Shown here: positions 45,443 to 55,122 of the stretch, piece by piece
How the letters are laid out: each line of letters begins with the position of its first letter
Position numbering within the stretch: the stretch's first letter is position 1
Assembly: GCF_003814555.1 (NCBI RefSeq)
Contig: NZ_RKQN01000001.1
Location: 310,001 to 374,000, forward strand
DNA length: 64,000 nt
Direction of reading: 5' to 3'
Origin: Vulcaniibacterium tengchongense
Lineage (GTDB): Bacteria > Pseudomonadota > Gammaproteobacteria > Xanthomonadales > Xanthomonadaceae
Made by a program: the position numbers and the translations under genes
The notes under the pieces: model-generated
Database searches by the model: none
The model's input: only the letters and a program-made list of their open reading frames with translations
Told to the model about the DNA's origin: nothing

Positions 45443-45838
45443 TCAGCGCCCGCTTGCGTCCCGTTCGACCCGCAGCGTCGCCGCGGGCTTCGGTCCGAAT
45501 TCCAGCCGCAGCAGCGCGATCCTCCAGCCGGCGGCCGACGCGACCGGCGCGCGCGGCGTTTCCAGCGTCGCGTCGGCGTCGCCGCCGGCCCGCTCCAGGC
45601 GCAACGCGACCTGGGCCGAACCGGCGTGCACGCACTGCACCTGCGGCGGGCAGCGCGAATCCGCGCGGACGCCGAGATAGCGCAGCGCGGCCGTCGCATC
45701 GAGCCGGATGCGCTCCCCGGGCGCGAGGGTGAAGGTGCGGGGCGGGGCGGCAGGCGGCGGTTCCGGCGCGCGGTGCGCGGCGGCGCAGCCGGCGAGCGCG
45801 GCGGCAAGGGCGAGCGCGGGGGCGGCGAAGGGCGTCAT
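45443..45838 (-). CDS. Small lipoprotein, hypothetical
   Basis: 131 aa. Signal MTPFAAPALALAAA with lipobox LAGC (Cys18). After a Pro/Ala spacer the mature part has RADSRCPPQVQCVHAGSAQV with two cysteines likely forming a disulfide, and ends AATLRVERDASGR. Similar proteins with an SRCP-x-VQC motif occur as unnamed lipoproteins in related bacteria as far as I recall. Function unknown. Confidence 0.75.
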   Translation of the reverse strand: MTPFAAPALALAAALAGCAAAHRAPEPPPAAPPRTFTLAPGERIRLDATAALRYLGVRADSRCPPQVQCVHAGSAQVALRLERAGGDADATLETPRAPVASAAGWRIALLRLEFGPKPAATLRVERDASGR

Positions 45839-45890
45839 GCGGGTGCGAACGCGGGGGGAACGGCGAGACTACGGCGCGCGCAGGGCGCGG

Positions 45891-46583
45891 TCACGCGCCG
45901 CGATCGCGCCGCGAGGCCAGCCGGTCGGCCAGCCGGGTCGGCTCGGGCAGGCGGTAGCGGGTGAGGCAGCGCAGCACCTGCTCGACCGCGCCCGGCAGCG
46001 ACACGCGGTGTCCGGGCGAGACGATCAGCGGCCGGCAGCGCGGCTTGCTGCGCAAGGCCACGCCGATCGCCTCGCCGCGGTGCAGCAGCGGCGCCGCGTC
46101 GCCGCGCACCGGGCCGGGCTCGGCGTGTTCGCCGACCAGCACGCGCTTGGCCACGCCGATGCTGGGCAGGCCGGTGGCGACGCCGAAGTGCGCGGCGATG
46201 CCGAGCCGGCGCGGGTGGGCGATGCCGTGGCCGTCGACGAAGACCAGGTCCGGCGCGCGCGACAGCCGGGCCAAGGCGTCCAGCAGCGCCGGCAGTTCGC
46301 GGAAGCTGAGCAGGCCGGGAATGTACGGCATCCGCGTCGGCACGCGGGCGACGTGCGCCTCCAGCGGCTGCAGGCTGTCGGCGTCGAGCAGCACCGCGGC
46401 GGCACGGGTGGTCGCGCCGCCGTCCTCGAAGCCGACGTCGAAGCCCGCCAGCGTGCGCGGCGGCCGCGGGAACGCGTCGGCGAGCACCACCCGCCGCGCC
46501 AGCTCCACCTGCAGGGCGCGCGCGGCGGCGACGTCGCCGTTCCAGTCGGGCAGGGCGGGCGGCAGCGGCGGTCCGGCATTCAT
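45891..46583 (-). CDS. nfi: Endonuclease V (deoxyinosine 3' endonuclease)
   Basis: 230 aa (E. coli 223). It cleaves DNA at the second phosphodiester 3' to deoxyinosine. The metal-binding Asp lies in [26 protein letters not shown] holds the wedge PYIP and catalytic Glu. [16 protein letters not shown] holds the second Asp, and GVAKRVLVG the Lys. All catalytic residues are present. ATG 46583 gives the expected N-terminus ([11 protein letters not shown]). Divergent from the PLD-family gene. Confidence 0.94.
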   Translation of the reverse strand: MNAGPPLPPALPDWNGDVAAARALQVELARRVVLADAFPRPPRTLAGFDVGFEDGGATTRAAAVLLDADSLQPLEAHVARVPTRMPYIPGLLSFRELPALLDALARLSRAPDLVFVDGHGIAHPRRLGIAAHFGVATGLPSIGVAKRVLVGEHAEPGPVRGDAAPLLHRGEAIGVALRSKPRCRPLIVSPGHRVSLPGAVEQVLRCLTRYRLPEPTRLADRLASRRDRGA

Positions 46584-46700
46584 GCCGGCAGTATTCCATG
46601 CGGCCGTTGCGGGTGCGCGAAGCCGGTCGCGTCGAGGCGTCCTCACGGCGTCGTGCGCACAATCGGGCGACGGCGGAGACCGCCGGCCGACGGAGCCGCA

Positions 46701-48257
46701 ATGAGGAAGAGACTGCGCATCGTGCTGGTCGTACTGCTGGCGTTGCCGCTGGCGGCGCTGCTGTCGGTGTACAGCTACGGGCGGTTCGCCGAGGGCGCGC
46801 GCGGCGCGCCGGCGTTCGCGCTGCCGGCGGAGCGGGTCGAAACGCCGCTGGACCGGGCGATCGCGCCGCTGGCCGCGGCGCATCCCGGCCGGAGCGGGCT
46901 GGCGTTGCTGGCGGACTACCGCGATGCCTTCGTCGTGCGCGCGTTGAGCGCGCGCGGCGCAGGACGCAGCCTCGACCTGCAGTACTACATCTGGCACCCG
47001 GACTTCACCGGCAGCCTGCTCGCCCACGAGTTGCTGCGCGCGGCCGACCGCGGGGTGCGCGTGCGCCTGCTGCTGGACGACCTCAACGCGCACCGCCAGG
47101 GCTCGATGCTGGCGGCGCTGGACCGGCACCCGCGCATCGAGGTGCGGCTGTTCAATCCCTCGCGCGCCAGCGAGCGCAGCCTGCAGCGCGGCGCGGAGCT
47201 GCTGCTGCGGATGTACAGCCTCAACCGCCGCATGCACAACAAGGCGTGGATCGCCGACGGCCGGCTGGCGATCGTCGGCGGCCGCAACATCGGCGACGAG
47301 TACTTCGGCGCCGCCAGCGACACCAACTTCCTCGACGCCGACCTGATCGCGCTGGGTCCGGCCGTCGACGAAAGCGTCGCGATCTTCGATGCGTTCTGGA
47401 ACAGCCGCTCGGCGCTGCCGTTGCAGGCGCTGGCGGAAGGCGATGAAGCCGCGTTGCAGCGCCTGCGGCGCAGGGCCGAGGCCGACTACGCCTCGCCACG
47501 GGCGCGCGAGTACCTGCGGCGCCTGCGCCGCTCGCCCAGCGTGCGGATGCTGCTGCAGGGCAGCACCCTGCATTGGACCGGCGAGGCGCACGTGTACTCG
47601 GACCCGCCGGAGAAGGCCGAGGGCGCCCCGCGCGGGCGCTGGCTGGTCGACGCGCTGGTGCCGGCCATGGCCGGCGCCCGGCGCGAACTGCGCCTGATCT
47701 CGCCGTATTTCGTGCCCGGCGATGCCGGCGTGCGCTGGCTGGCCGGGTTGCGCGAGCGCGGCGTCGCGGTCGGGATCCTGACCAACTCGCTCGCCGCCAC
47801 CGACGTGGCGGCGGTGCACGGCGGCTATGCGCCGTACCGCGAGCCGCTGCTGCGTGCCGGGGTCGCGCTGTACGAGATGAAGCCCCGCGACGGCCGCGGC
47901 GGAGGCAGCGGCTTCGGCTCGGGCAGCGGCGCCAGCCTGCACACCAAGGCGTTCACCGTGGACGACGAGTGGGGCTACGTCGGCTCGTTCAACCTCGATC
48001 CCCGTTCGATCAACCTCAACACCGAGATGGGCATCGTGTTCCGCGACGCGGCCTTGGCCGCCGAGCTGGAGCGGCTGTTCGCGGCCAAGATCGCGCCGCG
48101 CAGCAGCTACCGGGTCGAACTGCGCGGGGACGAGCTGCGCTGGATCGACGCCGCCGCCGATCCGCCGCGGGTGTGGACGCGCGAGCCCGAGGCCGGTTGG
48201 TTGCGCCGCGCGACGGCGACGGTTGTCGCCTGGCTGCCGGTCGAGTCGCAGCTCTGA
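46701..48257 (+). CDS. Phospholipase D / cardiolipin synthase-like protein
   Basis: 518 aa. One N-terminal transmembrane helix (residues 5-25). Two HKD catalytic motifs: [19 protein letters not shown] and [19 protein letters not shown]. Between them lie [15 protein letters not shown] and [12 protein letters not shown]. The arrangement fits bacterial cardiolipin synthase C-type enzymes, acting on phospholipids at the outer face of the inner membrane. Start [10 protein letters not shown] after a GGAG (46692-46695). Phospholipase activity is an alternative. Confidence 0.88.
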   Translation: MRKRLRIVLVVLLALPLAALLSVYSYGRFAEGARGAPAFALPAERVETPLDRAIAPLAAAHPGRSGLALLADYRDAFVVRALSARGAGRSLDLQYYIWHPDFTGSLLAHELLRAADRGVRVRLLLDDLNAHRQGSMLAALDRHPRIEVRLFNPSRASERSLQRGAELLLRMYSLNRRMHNKAWIADGRLAIVGGRNIGDEYFGAASDTNFLDADLIALGPAVDESVAIFDAFWNSRSALPLQALAEGDEAALQRLRRRAEADYASPRAREYLRRLRRSPSVRMLLQGSTLHWTGEAHVYSDPPEKAEGAPRGRWLVDALVPAMAGARRELRLISPYFVPGDAGVRWLAGLRERGVAVGILTNSLAATDVAAVHGGYAPYREPLLRAGVALYEMKPRDGRGGGSGFGSGSGASLHTKAFTVDDEWGYVGSFNLDPRSINLNTEMGIVFRDAALAAELERLFAAKIAPRSSYRVELRGDELRWIDAAADPPRVWTREPEAGWLRRATATVVAWLPVESQL

Positions 48258-48443
48258 GCGAAGCGCGCGGCCGAAAGCAAGGGCCTCCTTGCCGCGGACC
48301 GGCGCGGACCAGGCGAGGGAAAAGGTTGCGGCGCGGACCGCCTTGCCGGCTGCGCGGCCCGGCGCTTGGCCACGCCTGCCCGCGTCCGTCCGCGTGGCTC
48401 CGTGGCCAAGAGGGCGCACCTCCGCCCCGCCGCCACGGCGCGC

Positions 48444-48995
48444 TCATTCGTCGCGGGTTTCCTCGAGCACGGCGGCGCCGTCCGCGGCGACGCGCACACG
48501 CAGGCGGCGGCCGTACTCGGCCTCGCTCATCGGCGCGACCTCGCAGCGGCACAGCGCGGCGGCCAGCGCCGGCACGGTGTTGCTGTGGCCGACCACCAGC
48601 ACGGTGCCGCCGGCGTGTGCGCGGCGCAGCTCGGCGGCGAACTCGCCGGGCGGGCGCTTGGCGTCGTAGCCGAGCACCGGCAGCCGGTGGCGCTGCGCGG
48701 CCGGCGCGGCGGTCTGCCGGGTGCGGCGGTAATCGGTGGCGTAGACGGCGCGCAACGGTGCGCGTTCGAGCCAACGCGCGAGGCGCGCGGCGCGGGCATG
48801 GCCGGCCTCGGTCAGCGGCGGATCGTCGCTGCCGTCGCGGGCCTTCTCCGCGTGGCGGACCAGCACGAAGGTGGTGGCCGGTGCGGCCGCGGCCGCATCG
48901 ACGGCCTCCGGGCGCGCCGCGGTCGCGCAGCCGGTCGCCGCCAGCGCCAGCGCCGCCAGCCACGCGCGGGCGCGCGGACCCGGCTGCGCGTTCAC
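48444..48995 (-). CDS. Histidine phosphatase family lipoprotein
   Basis: 183 aa. GTG start at 48995 overlaps the mfd stop (GTGA, 48995-48992), so translation is coupled. Lipoprotein signal ending LAATGC. The catalytic core is VLVRHAEKARDG with the RHG-type His, then YATDYRRTRQTAA and VVGHSNTVPALAAA with the second His. These SixA/phosphoglycerate-mutase-like phosphatases act on phospho-histidine or small phosphates. Being an exported lipoprotein it is unlikely to be SixA. Substrate unknown. Confidence 0.85.
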   Translation of the reverse strand: MNAQPGPRARAWLAALALAATGCATAARPEAVDAAAAAPATTFVLVRHAEKARDGSDDPPLTEAGHARAARLARWLERAPLRAVYATDYRRTRQTAAPAAQRHRLPVLGYDAKRPPGEFAAELRRAHAGGTVLVVGHSNTVPALAAALCRCEVAPMSEAEYGRRLRVRVAADGAAVLEETRDE

Positions 48996-51900
48996 TGCGG
49001 CCTCCCCAGCATCGTCAGCAGCCCGCGCGCGGCGTTGAGCCGCGCCGCCGCGTCCGGCAGCTCCAGCTTCAGCCGCAGCTTGTCCGGGCCGTCCATCTGG
49101 TAGCGCTTGGGCTGGCTCTGGATCAGCTGGATGATCGCCAGCGGGTCGACGTGGGGCTTGTCGACGAAATGCACGCGGCCGCCCGCATCGCCGAGGTCGA
49201 GCTTGCGGATGCCCAGCGCGGTGGCCTGCAGCTTGAGCTCGGCGACCGCGAACAGGTGCTTGGCCGGCTCCGGCAGCAGGCCGAAGCGGTCGATCATCTC
49301 CACCTGCAGCTCGCGCAGTTCCTCCACGCTGCGCGCGCCGCTGATCCGCTTGTACAGGGTCAGGCGGGTGTGCACGTCGGGCAGGTAGTCCTCGGGGATC
49401 AGCGCCGGCACCCGAAGTTCGACCTCGGCGCCGCGCGCCTCGTGCGCGTCGACGTCGGGCAGCTTGCCCTGCTTGATGCTGCGCACCGCGCGCTCGAGCA
49501 GCTCGGTGTAGAGGCTGAAGCCGACCTCGGCCATCTGCCCGCTCTGCTCCTCGCCCAGCAGCTCGCCGGCGCCGCGGATCTCCAGGTCGTGGGTGGCGAG
49601 GGTGAAGCCGGCGCCGAGCTCGTCCATCGCCGCGATCGCGTCCAGCCGCTTGCGCGCGTCCTCGGTGATCGCCTTGCGGTCCGGCACCACCAGGTAGGCG
49701 TAGGCGCGGTGGTGGGAGCGGCCGACGCGGCCGCGCAGCTGGTGCAGCTGGGCCAGGCCGAAGCGGTCGGCGCGGTGGATGATGATGGTGTTGGCGTTGG
49801 GGATGTCGATGCCCGACTCGATGATCGTGGTCGACAGCAGCACGTTGAAGCGCTGCTTGTGGAAGTCGACCATCACCCGCTCCAGTTCGCGCTCGGGCAT
49901 CTGGCCGTGGGCGACGCCGATGCGCGCTTCCGGCACCAGCTCCTCGAGCTGGCGCTGCATGCGGCCGATGCTCTCGACGTCGTTGTGCAGGAAATAGACC
50001 TGGCCGCCGCGGCTGAGCTCGCGCTGGAACGCCTCGCGCAGCTGCATGTCGTCCCACGGCACCACGAAGGTCTGCACCGCCAGGCGGTGCGCCGGCGGGG
50101 TGGCGATGATCGACAGGTCGCGCAGCCCGGCCATCGCCATGTTCAGCGTGCGCGGGATCGGCGTCGCGGTCAGGGTCAGCAGGTGCACGTTCGCGCGCAG
50201 CGCCTTCAGCGCCTCCTTCTGGCGCACGCCGAAGCGCTGCTCCTCGTCGACGATCACCGCGCCCAGGTCCTTGAAGCGCACGTCCGGCTGCAGCAGGCGG
50301 TGGGTGCCGACGATCACGTCGATCTTGCCCTCGGCCAGCTTGGCCAGCTCGGCCTCGATCTCCTTCTTGGTCTTGAAGCGCGACAGCACCTCGACCCGGA
50401 TCGGCCAGTCGGCGAAGCGGTCGCGGAAGTTGCGGTAGTGCTGCTCGGCCAGCAGCGTGGTCGGCACCAGCACGGCCACCTGCTTGCCGGCCATCGCGGT
50501 GACGAAGGCGGCGCGCACCGCGACCTCGGTCTTGCCGAAGCCGACGTCGCCGCAGACCACGCGGTCCATCGGCTGGCTGGAGGCCAGGTCGCGCAGCACC
50601 GCCTCGATCGCGGCGTGCTGGTCCGGCGTCTCCTCGAACGGGAACGCGGCCGCGAACGGCTCGTAGACGCTGCGGTCGATGTCGATGGCCAGCCCGGCGC
50701 GGGCCTGGCGCTTGGCCTGGATCTCCAGCAGCTCGGCGGCGACGTCGCGCACCTTCTCCGCGGCCTTGCGCTTGGCGCGCGTCCACTGTTCGCCGCCCAG
50801 CGAGTGCAGCGGCGCGGTCTCGTCGCTGGCGCCGGAGTAGCGGTTGATCAGGTGCAACTGCGCGACCGGCACGTACAGGCGGTCGCCCTTGGCGTACTCG
50901 ATCTCCAGGTATTCGGCCGGCATGCCGCCGGCGTCGAGCGTGACCAGCCCGCGGTAGCGGCCGACGCCGTGGTCCTCGTGCACGATCGGCGCGCCCTCGC
51001 TGAGCTCGCCGAGGTCGCGGATGATCGCTTCCGGCTCGCGCCCGGCGCGGCGCCGGCGGCGCGGCTGGCCGGCGCGCTCGGGGAACAACTGGCGTTCGGT
51101 GAGTACGGCGATCGCCGGCTCGGTGAGGGCGAAACCGTCCTCCAGCGGCGCGACCGCGATCGCGAACTTCGCAAGCCCCGGCCTGAGCCCCTCTCCCGCT
51201 TGCGGGGGAGGGGTTGCCGCGAGGGCAGCTCCCGCGAACGCCTTCCAGTCCGGCAGCACGTCCGGCTGCAGGCCCGCGGCCTGCAGCAGCTCGAGCAGCG
51301 CCTCGCGCCGGCCCGGCGAGTCGGCGGCGACCAGCACCCGCCCCGGGTAGCTGGCCAGGAACGACTTCAGCGCCTCGGCCGGGGCCTGGTCCTTGGCCGC
51401 CAACGGCAGCGCGGGCGCCGGCTGGTCGCCGAGCGCGGCGGCGCGCTCGCGCTGCGGGTGGCCCTCGCCGCAGACCTCGATGCGGCCGCCGAGGTTGAGC
51501 TTCTCGCGCAAGGCCTGCGGGCTCAGGTACAGCGCGTCCGGCGGCAGCAGCGGCCGTTCCAGGTCGTGGCGGCGCTGCTCGTAGCGTTCGCCGGCGTGCG
51601 CCCAGAACTGCTCGGCGGCCTCCAGCGCGCCTTCGCCGAGCAGCGGCAGCGCGTTCGCGTCGAGGTAGTCGAACAGCGTCGAGGTGGCGTCGAAGAACAG
51701 CGGCAGGTAGTACTCGATGCCCGGCGGCGCCAGGCCGGCCTTGAGGTCCTGGTACAGCGCGCTGCGCCGGGTGTCGAGGTCGAAGCGCTCGCGCAGCGCG
51801 TCGAGCGCGCGCTTCAGCGCGGCCTCGTCCAGCGGCACCTCGCGGCCGGGCAGCAGCTTGACCGCCTCGATCCTGTCCAGCGAGCGCTGCGTCTCCGGGT

Positions 51901-52507
51901 CGAAGGCGCGGATGGTCTCGATCTCGTCGTCGAGCAGTTCCACCCGGAACGGCTGCTCGGCGCCCATCGGGTACACGTCGAGCAGGCCGCCGCGCACGGC
52001 GAAGTCGCCCGGGTCGAGCACCTGCGGCACGTGCCGGTAGCCGGCCGATTCCAGGCGCCGCTTCTCGGCGTCGAGGTCCAGGCGCTGGCCGACCCGCACG
52101 TCGAAGCTGCCGCCGACCACGTGCTTGAGCGGCGCCAGCCGTTGCAGCAGGGTCTGCACCGGCACCACGACGATGCCGCGCTCGAGCGTCGGCAGCCGAT
52201 GCAGCGCGGCCAGGCGCTGGCTGACGATGTCCGGGTGCGGGCTGAAGACGTCGTAGGGCAGCGTTTCCCAGTCCGGGAACGGCAGCACCTCCAGCGCGGA
52301 GCCGGCGCCGAGCAGGGTGCGCAGGTCGGACTCGAGCTGGTGCGCGGCGTGGTTGTCGCGGGCGACCGCCAGCACCGGCGCGTGGTGCGCGGCCGCGGCC
52401 CGGGCGACGTGCAAGGCCAGCGCCGAGGGCGAGGCCGGCGCGCGCCACCAGGCGCGCAACTGGCCGGGGCGGGGTAGGGGCGGGGTCGGAACGGGGGAGT
52501 CGGGCAT
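48992..52507 (-). CDS. mfd: Transcription-repair coupling factor Mfd
   Basis: 1171 aa (E. coli 1148). It removes stalled RNA polymerase and recruits UvrAB. Visible: the UvrB-like N-terminus (VLPFPDWETLPYDVFSPHPD), the RNA-polymerase-interaction domain (VHEDHGVGRYRGL, YAKGDRLYVPV), the Walker A CGDVGFGKTEVA, the DEEQRFGVRQKEALK box, the TRG region (LSRGGQVYFLHNDV, VLLSTTIIESGIDIPNANT), and the C-terminal D7 domain. Around residues 430-445 a palindromic repeat is read as TPPPQAGEGLRPGLAK, an insertion in the linker region. Start MPDSPVPTPPLP at 52507. Confidence 0.96.
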   Translation of the reverse strand: MPDSPVPTPPLPRPGQLRAWWRAPASPSALALHVARAAAAHHAPVLAVARDNHAAHQLESDLRTLLGAGSALEVLPFPDWETLPYDVFSPHPDIVSQRLAALHRLPTLERGIVVVPVQTLLQRLAPLKHVVGGSFDVRVGQRLDLDAEKRRLESAGYRHVPQVLDPGDFAVRGGLLDVYPMGAEQPFRVELLDDEIETIRAFDPETQRSLDRIEAVKLLPGREVPLDEAALKRALDALRERFDLDTRRSALYQDLKAGLAPPGIEYYLPLFFDATSTLFDYLDANALPLLGEGALEAAEQFWAHAGERYEQRRHDLERPLLPPDALYLSPQALREKLNLGGRIEVCGEGHPQRERAAALGDQPAPALPLAAKDQAPAEALKSFLASYPGRVLVAADSPGRREALLELLQAAGLQPDVLPDWKAFAGAALAATPPPQAGEGLRPGLAKFAIAVAPLEDGFALTEPAIAVLTERQLFPERAGQPRRRRRAGREPEAIIRDLGELSEGAPIVHEDHGVGRYRGLVTLDAGGMPAEYLEIEYAKGDRLYVPVAQLHLINRYSGASDETAPLHSLGGEQWTRAKRKAAEKVRDVAAELLEIQAKRQARAGLAIDIDRSVYEPFAAAFPFEETPDQHAAIEAVLRDLASSQPMDRVVCGDVGFGKTEVAVRAAFVTAMAGKQVAVLVPTTLLAEQHYRNFRDRFADWPIRVEVLSRFKTKKEIEAELAKLAEGKIDVIVGTHRLLQPDVRFKDLGAVIVDEEQRFGVRQKEALKALRANVHLLTLTATPIPRTLNMAMAGLRDLSIIATPPAHRLAVQTFVVPWDDMQLREAFQRELSRGGQVYFLHNDVESIGRMQRQLEELVPEARIGVAHGQMPERELERVMVDFHKQRFNVLLSTTIIESGIDIPNANTIIIHRADRFGLAQLHQLRGRVGRSHHRAYAYLVVPDRKAITEDARKRLDAIAAMDELGAGFTLATHDLEIRGAGELLGEEQSGQMAEVGFSLYTELLERAVRSIKQGKLPDVDAHEARGAEVELRVPALIPEDYLPDVHTRLTLYKRISGARSVEELRELQVEMIDRFGLLPEPAKHLFAVAELKLQATALGIRKLDLGDAGGRVHFVDKPHVDPLAIIQLIQSQPKRYQMDGPDKLRLKLELPDAAARLNAARGLLTMLGRPQ
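51188..51213. repeat. Palindromic repeat embedded in mfd
   Basis: CCCCTCTCCCGC (51188-51199), TT, GCGGGGGAGGGG (51202-51213): near-perfect inverted repeat with the CCCTCTCCCGCTTGCGG core common as an intergenic repeat in GC-rich proteobacteria. Here it lies inside the mfd reading frame and keeps it open. A short relative (CCCGCTTGCGCGGG) is at 54967. Confidence 0.7.
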
Positions 52508-52854
52508 CTTCGGCACGGGACGCAAAACGCAGGCAGCGCCGGCGGCCCGGGGCCGCCAGCGCGAAGGAGCGCGCATTCTACGGGAGAGGGGCGGCGGCCC
52601 CGCTCGCGCGCCGCACACTGCGGGACGTGCCCCCGGGGGCCGGGCCGGGTAGCGGCCCGGGTCGGGCCGTGCGGCCGCGCACGGGCGGGCGATCGCCTAC
52701 CCGCATACGGCCGCGATCCACGGCCTGGCCGGGAGCCGGGATCGAGACACGGGGGCTCGTTCACGGCCGGCCGTCCGGAACGCGCCAAGGCGTGCGGCTC
52801 GCCCATCGCCGGGCCTTCCGGGGCGGCGCATGGGGCAGCGGGGCAGGACGACGG
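52508..52854. other. Intergenic region with mfd promoter element
   Basis: 347 bases. On the minus strand TAGAAT (52580-52575) is a likely -10 for mfd; no convincing -35 was found. No other gene, RNA or repeat is recognised; open frames here are Arg/Pro-rich and lack ribosome sites. Confidence 0.4.
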
Positions 52855-53424
52855 CTAGGCGGCGGAGGCCGGGCCGACCTGGCGCCGACGCAGGTCCAGC
52901 ACCACCCGGATCAGTCCGGGGGCGTCCTGTTGCTGCTCGCGCTCGAAGCCCAGCGACTGCGCCAGGGAGAGCATCGCGTGGTTGTGCTCGAGCACGTCGC
53001 CGTAGACCTTCTCCAGGCCCTTGCCGCGCGCCCACTTCACCAGCCGGGTCATCAGGTAGCGGCCCAGGCCCATGCCGGCGACGTAGCGGCTGACCAGGAT
53101 CGCGAACTCGGCGTCGCGGCCGGTGCTGTCGACCGAGATCCGCGCCACCGCGCCCACCAGGGCCTCGCCCGGCGGCAGCGGCTCGGCCGCGACCAGGGCG
53201 AACTCGTTCTTCGGGTTGATCCGGGTCAGGCGCTCGGCCATCTCCGGGGTCATTTCCTTCATCGAGTAGAGGAAGCGCTGGCGGACCTCGTCCGGTTGCA
53301 GCAGGCCGAAGCTGGCGCGGATGGGCTCGGCGTCCTCCGGCCGGATGGGGCGGATCAGGACCTCCCGGCCATTGGGCAGACGCATGCGTTCGTGCCAGGG
53401 CGGGAGTCGTTCGCGCGCGGCCAT
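52855..53424 (-). CDS. GNAT family acetyltransferase
   Basis: 189 aa. IRPIRPEDAEPIRASFGLLQ at the N-terminus and the acetyl-CoA loop VAGMGLGRYLMTRLVKWA, followed by AQSLGFERE, are classic GNAT elements. The opening block resembles the GNAT domain of protein-lysine acetyltransferases such as PatZ, so a protein substrate is possible. The start at 53424 (MAARERLPPWHERM) is preferred; 53442 is an alternative with no clear ribosome site. It stands alone between mfd and the pseudogene. Confidence 0.88.
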   Translation of the reverse strand: MAARERLPPWHERMRLPNGREVLIRPIRPEDAEPIRASFGLLQPDEVRQRFLYSMKEMTPEMAERLTRINPKNEFALVAAEPLPPGEALVGAVARISVDSTGRDAEFAILVSRYVAGMGLGRYLMTRLVKWARGKGLEKVYGDVLEHNHAMLSLAQSLGFEREQQQDAPGLIRVVLDLRRRQVGPASAA

Positions 53425-53502
53425 GGCCCGATATTGGCACACTTGCTGCGTGGCCGCGTGTGAAGGCCGGCGCCGCCGGCCGCCGCGGCTCCGGGGTGAG
53501 GC

Positions 53503-53847
53503 GTGGACGAGGCGAAATCGCGCGCCTGGGTCGGTACCTGGCCCGGCGTCGAGGCGGGGATCAATGGGAGGACGACCTGGTCTTCACGGTCGCCGGCAAG
53601 ATGTTCTGCTGTGCGTGCGCGGGCCGCGCGCCGGCCAGCTCGGCTTCAAGGTGGAAGACGGGCGTTTCCTCGAGTTGACCGGGCGCCCCGGCTTCGCCCC
53701 CGCCCCGTACCTGGCGCGCGCGCACTGGTGCTGCTGGCCGAACCGCGGCGGGTTGCCGGAAGAGGAACCGCGCGCGTTGCTGAGGCGCAGCTACGGCTGG
53801 TCCGCGCGCGCCTGCCGAACAAGACCCGGCGCGCGCTCGCCGACTGA
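53503..53847 (+). pseudogene. MmcQ/YjbR family protein, multiply frameshifted
   Basis: A gene of about 115 codons recognisable only by switching frames. GTG at 53503 gives MDEAKSRAWVGTWPGVEAGI. After a one-base loss near 53564 the next frame reads WEDDLVFTVAGKMFCC. A second shift (53605-53640) gives QLGFKVEDGRFLELTGRPGF and APYLARAHW, and after a shift near 53728 VLLAEPRR. One near 53755 gives LPEEEPRALLRRSY, and one near 53795 LVRARLPNKTRRALAD-stop. The order matches the MmcQ/YjbR DNA-binding-like family end to end. At least five single-base changes make it a pseudogene, unless they are sequencing errors. Confidence 0.8.
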
Positions 53848-53917
53848 CGCATGTGCGACCGGGGTCGGTGCTAGACTCGCGCGCCGATCCCTCCTCATCT
53901 CGCACAAGGAAGACAGC

Positions 53918-54829
53918 ATGGCCGGCGGCGGCGATTCGATTCGCGCGATCCTGTTCGCGTTGGGCGCCAACTTCGCGATCGCGGTGGCGAAAGGCGTGGC
54001 CGCGTTCTTCACCGGCTCCAGCGCGATGCTGGCGGAGACCGTGCACTCGCTGGCCGACTGCGGCAACCAGCTGCTGCTGCTGCTGGGCATCCGCCAGGCC
54101 AAGCAGCCGCCGTCGCCGGACTACCCGCTCGGCTACGGCAAGGCGATCTACTTCTGGTCGTTCCTGGTCGCGGTGATGCTGTTCACCGTCGGCGGCATGT
54201 TCTCGCTGTACGAGGGCATCCACAAGCTGCAGCATCCCGAGCCGCTGAAGCAGTGGTACTGGGCGGCCGGCGTGCTGGTGTTCGGCATCGTCGCCGAGGC
54301 GGTCTCGATGCGCGCCTGCCTGCAGGAGGTCAACAAGGCCCGCGGCGGGCGCAGCCTCTGGCAATGGTTCCGCGAGAGCCGCCAGGCCGAGCTGGTGGTG
54401 ATCTTCGGCGAAGACCTCGCGGCGCTGCTGGGCCTGGTGTTCGCGCTGGTCGCGGTGCTGCTGGCGGTGGCCACGGGCAATCCGCTGTGGGACGCGATCG
54501 GCACCATCGCGATCGGCGCGCTGCTGATCGTGGTGGCGGTGTTCGTCGCCATCGAGGTCAAGGCGATGCTGATCGGGCAGAGCGTGGACCCGGCGCGGCA
54601 GCGGCAGATCCGCGACTTCCTCGAGGCGCGCCCGGAAGTGGAGCGGGTGATCAACCTCATCACCCTGCAGCTGGGCAACGAGGTGCTGGTGTCGGTGCAC
54701 GCGCAGATGCGCGAGAGCCAGAGCGTGCCGCTGCTGTACGAGCAGATCAACTCGGTCGAGCGCGCGCTCAAGCAGGGCTTCCCGGAAGTGCGCTGGAGCT
54801 TCTTCGAGCCGGACCGCAAGCCGGCCTGA
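53918..54829 (+). CDS. Cation diffusion facilitator family transporter
   Basis: 303 aa. Six transmembrane helices (about 8-27, 35-55, 75-95, 110-128, 155-178, 185-207) and a cytoplasmic C-terminal domain from about 215. Metal-site residues: ETVHSLADCGNQ in TM2 and VIFGEDLAALLGL in TM5, where the usual His is replaced by Glu, as in ZnT9-like members. It probably exports or moves a divalent metal such as zinc by proton antiport, though ZnT9-type members may differ. AAGGAAG lies 6 bases before ATG 53918. Transcribed alone. Confidence 0.9.
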   Translation: MAGGGDSIRAILFALGANFAIAVAKGVAAFFTGSSAMLAETVHSLADCGNQLLLLLGIRQAKQPPSPDYPLGYGKAIYFWSFLVAVMLFTVGGMFSLYEGIHKLQHPEPLKQWYWAAGVLVFGIVAEAVSMRACLQEVNKARGGRSLWQWFRESRQAELVVIFGEDLAALLGLVFALVAVLLAVATGNPLWDAIGTIAIGALLIVVAVFVAIEVKAMLIGQSVDPARQRQIRDFLEARPEVERVINLITLQLGNEVLVSVHAQMRESQSVPLLYEQINSVERALKQGFPEVRWSFFEPDRKPA

Positions 54830-54966
54830 CGCCGCCGGGCGCGGGCGGCCGGGCGGTGGCGCGAGGAGCGAAGCGCGCGGCGCCGGCGGCGCGGAAGGCG
54901 CGGACGAAGCGGGCAGGCCTGGCCGTCGCCGTTCCCGCCGGGCCCGGAGGCGCCAAATCGCCAGGC

Positions 54967-54980
54967 CCCGCTTGCGCGGG
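54967..54980. repeat. Short palindrome CCCGCTTGCGCGGG
   Basis: An intergenic 14-base inverted repeat followed by AATGGCCGC, between the CDF transporter and rlmJ. It shares the CCCGCTTGCG core with the repeat inside mfd (51188). Confidence 0.5.
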
Positions 54981-55122
54981 AATGGCCGCTTCGCCCCCGC
55001 CCCGGGCGAGGGCGCCGGGTCCGGCTCTCCGGACGCGGAAACGACGCGGCCGCAGCGCCTCGTCCGCGTCGCTGCGCGGGCCCGCGGCGCAGGCTTCCAG
55101 GACCGCCGCCTTGGCCGGCGAT

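Noticed and set aside
47573-52477. 1634-codon open frame on the plus strand
   Set aside because: It runs antisense to mfd; Arg/Gln/His/Val-rich composition with no recognisable domain. A typical shadow frame in very GC-rich DNA.
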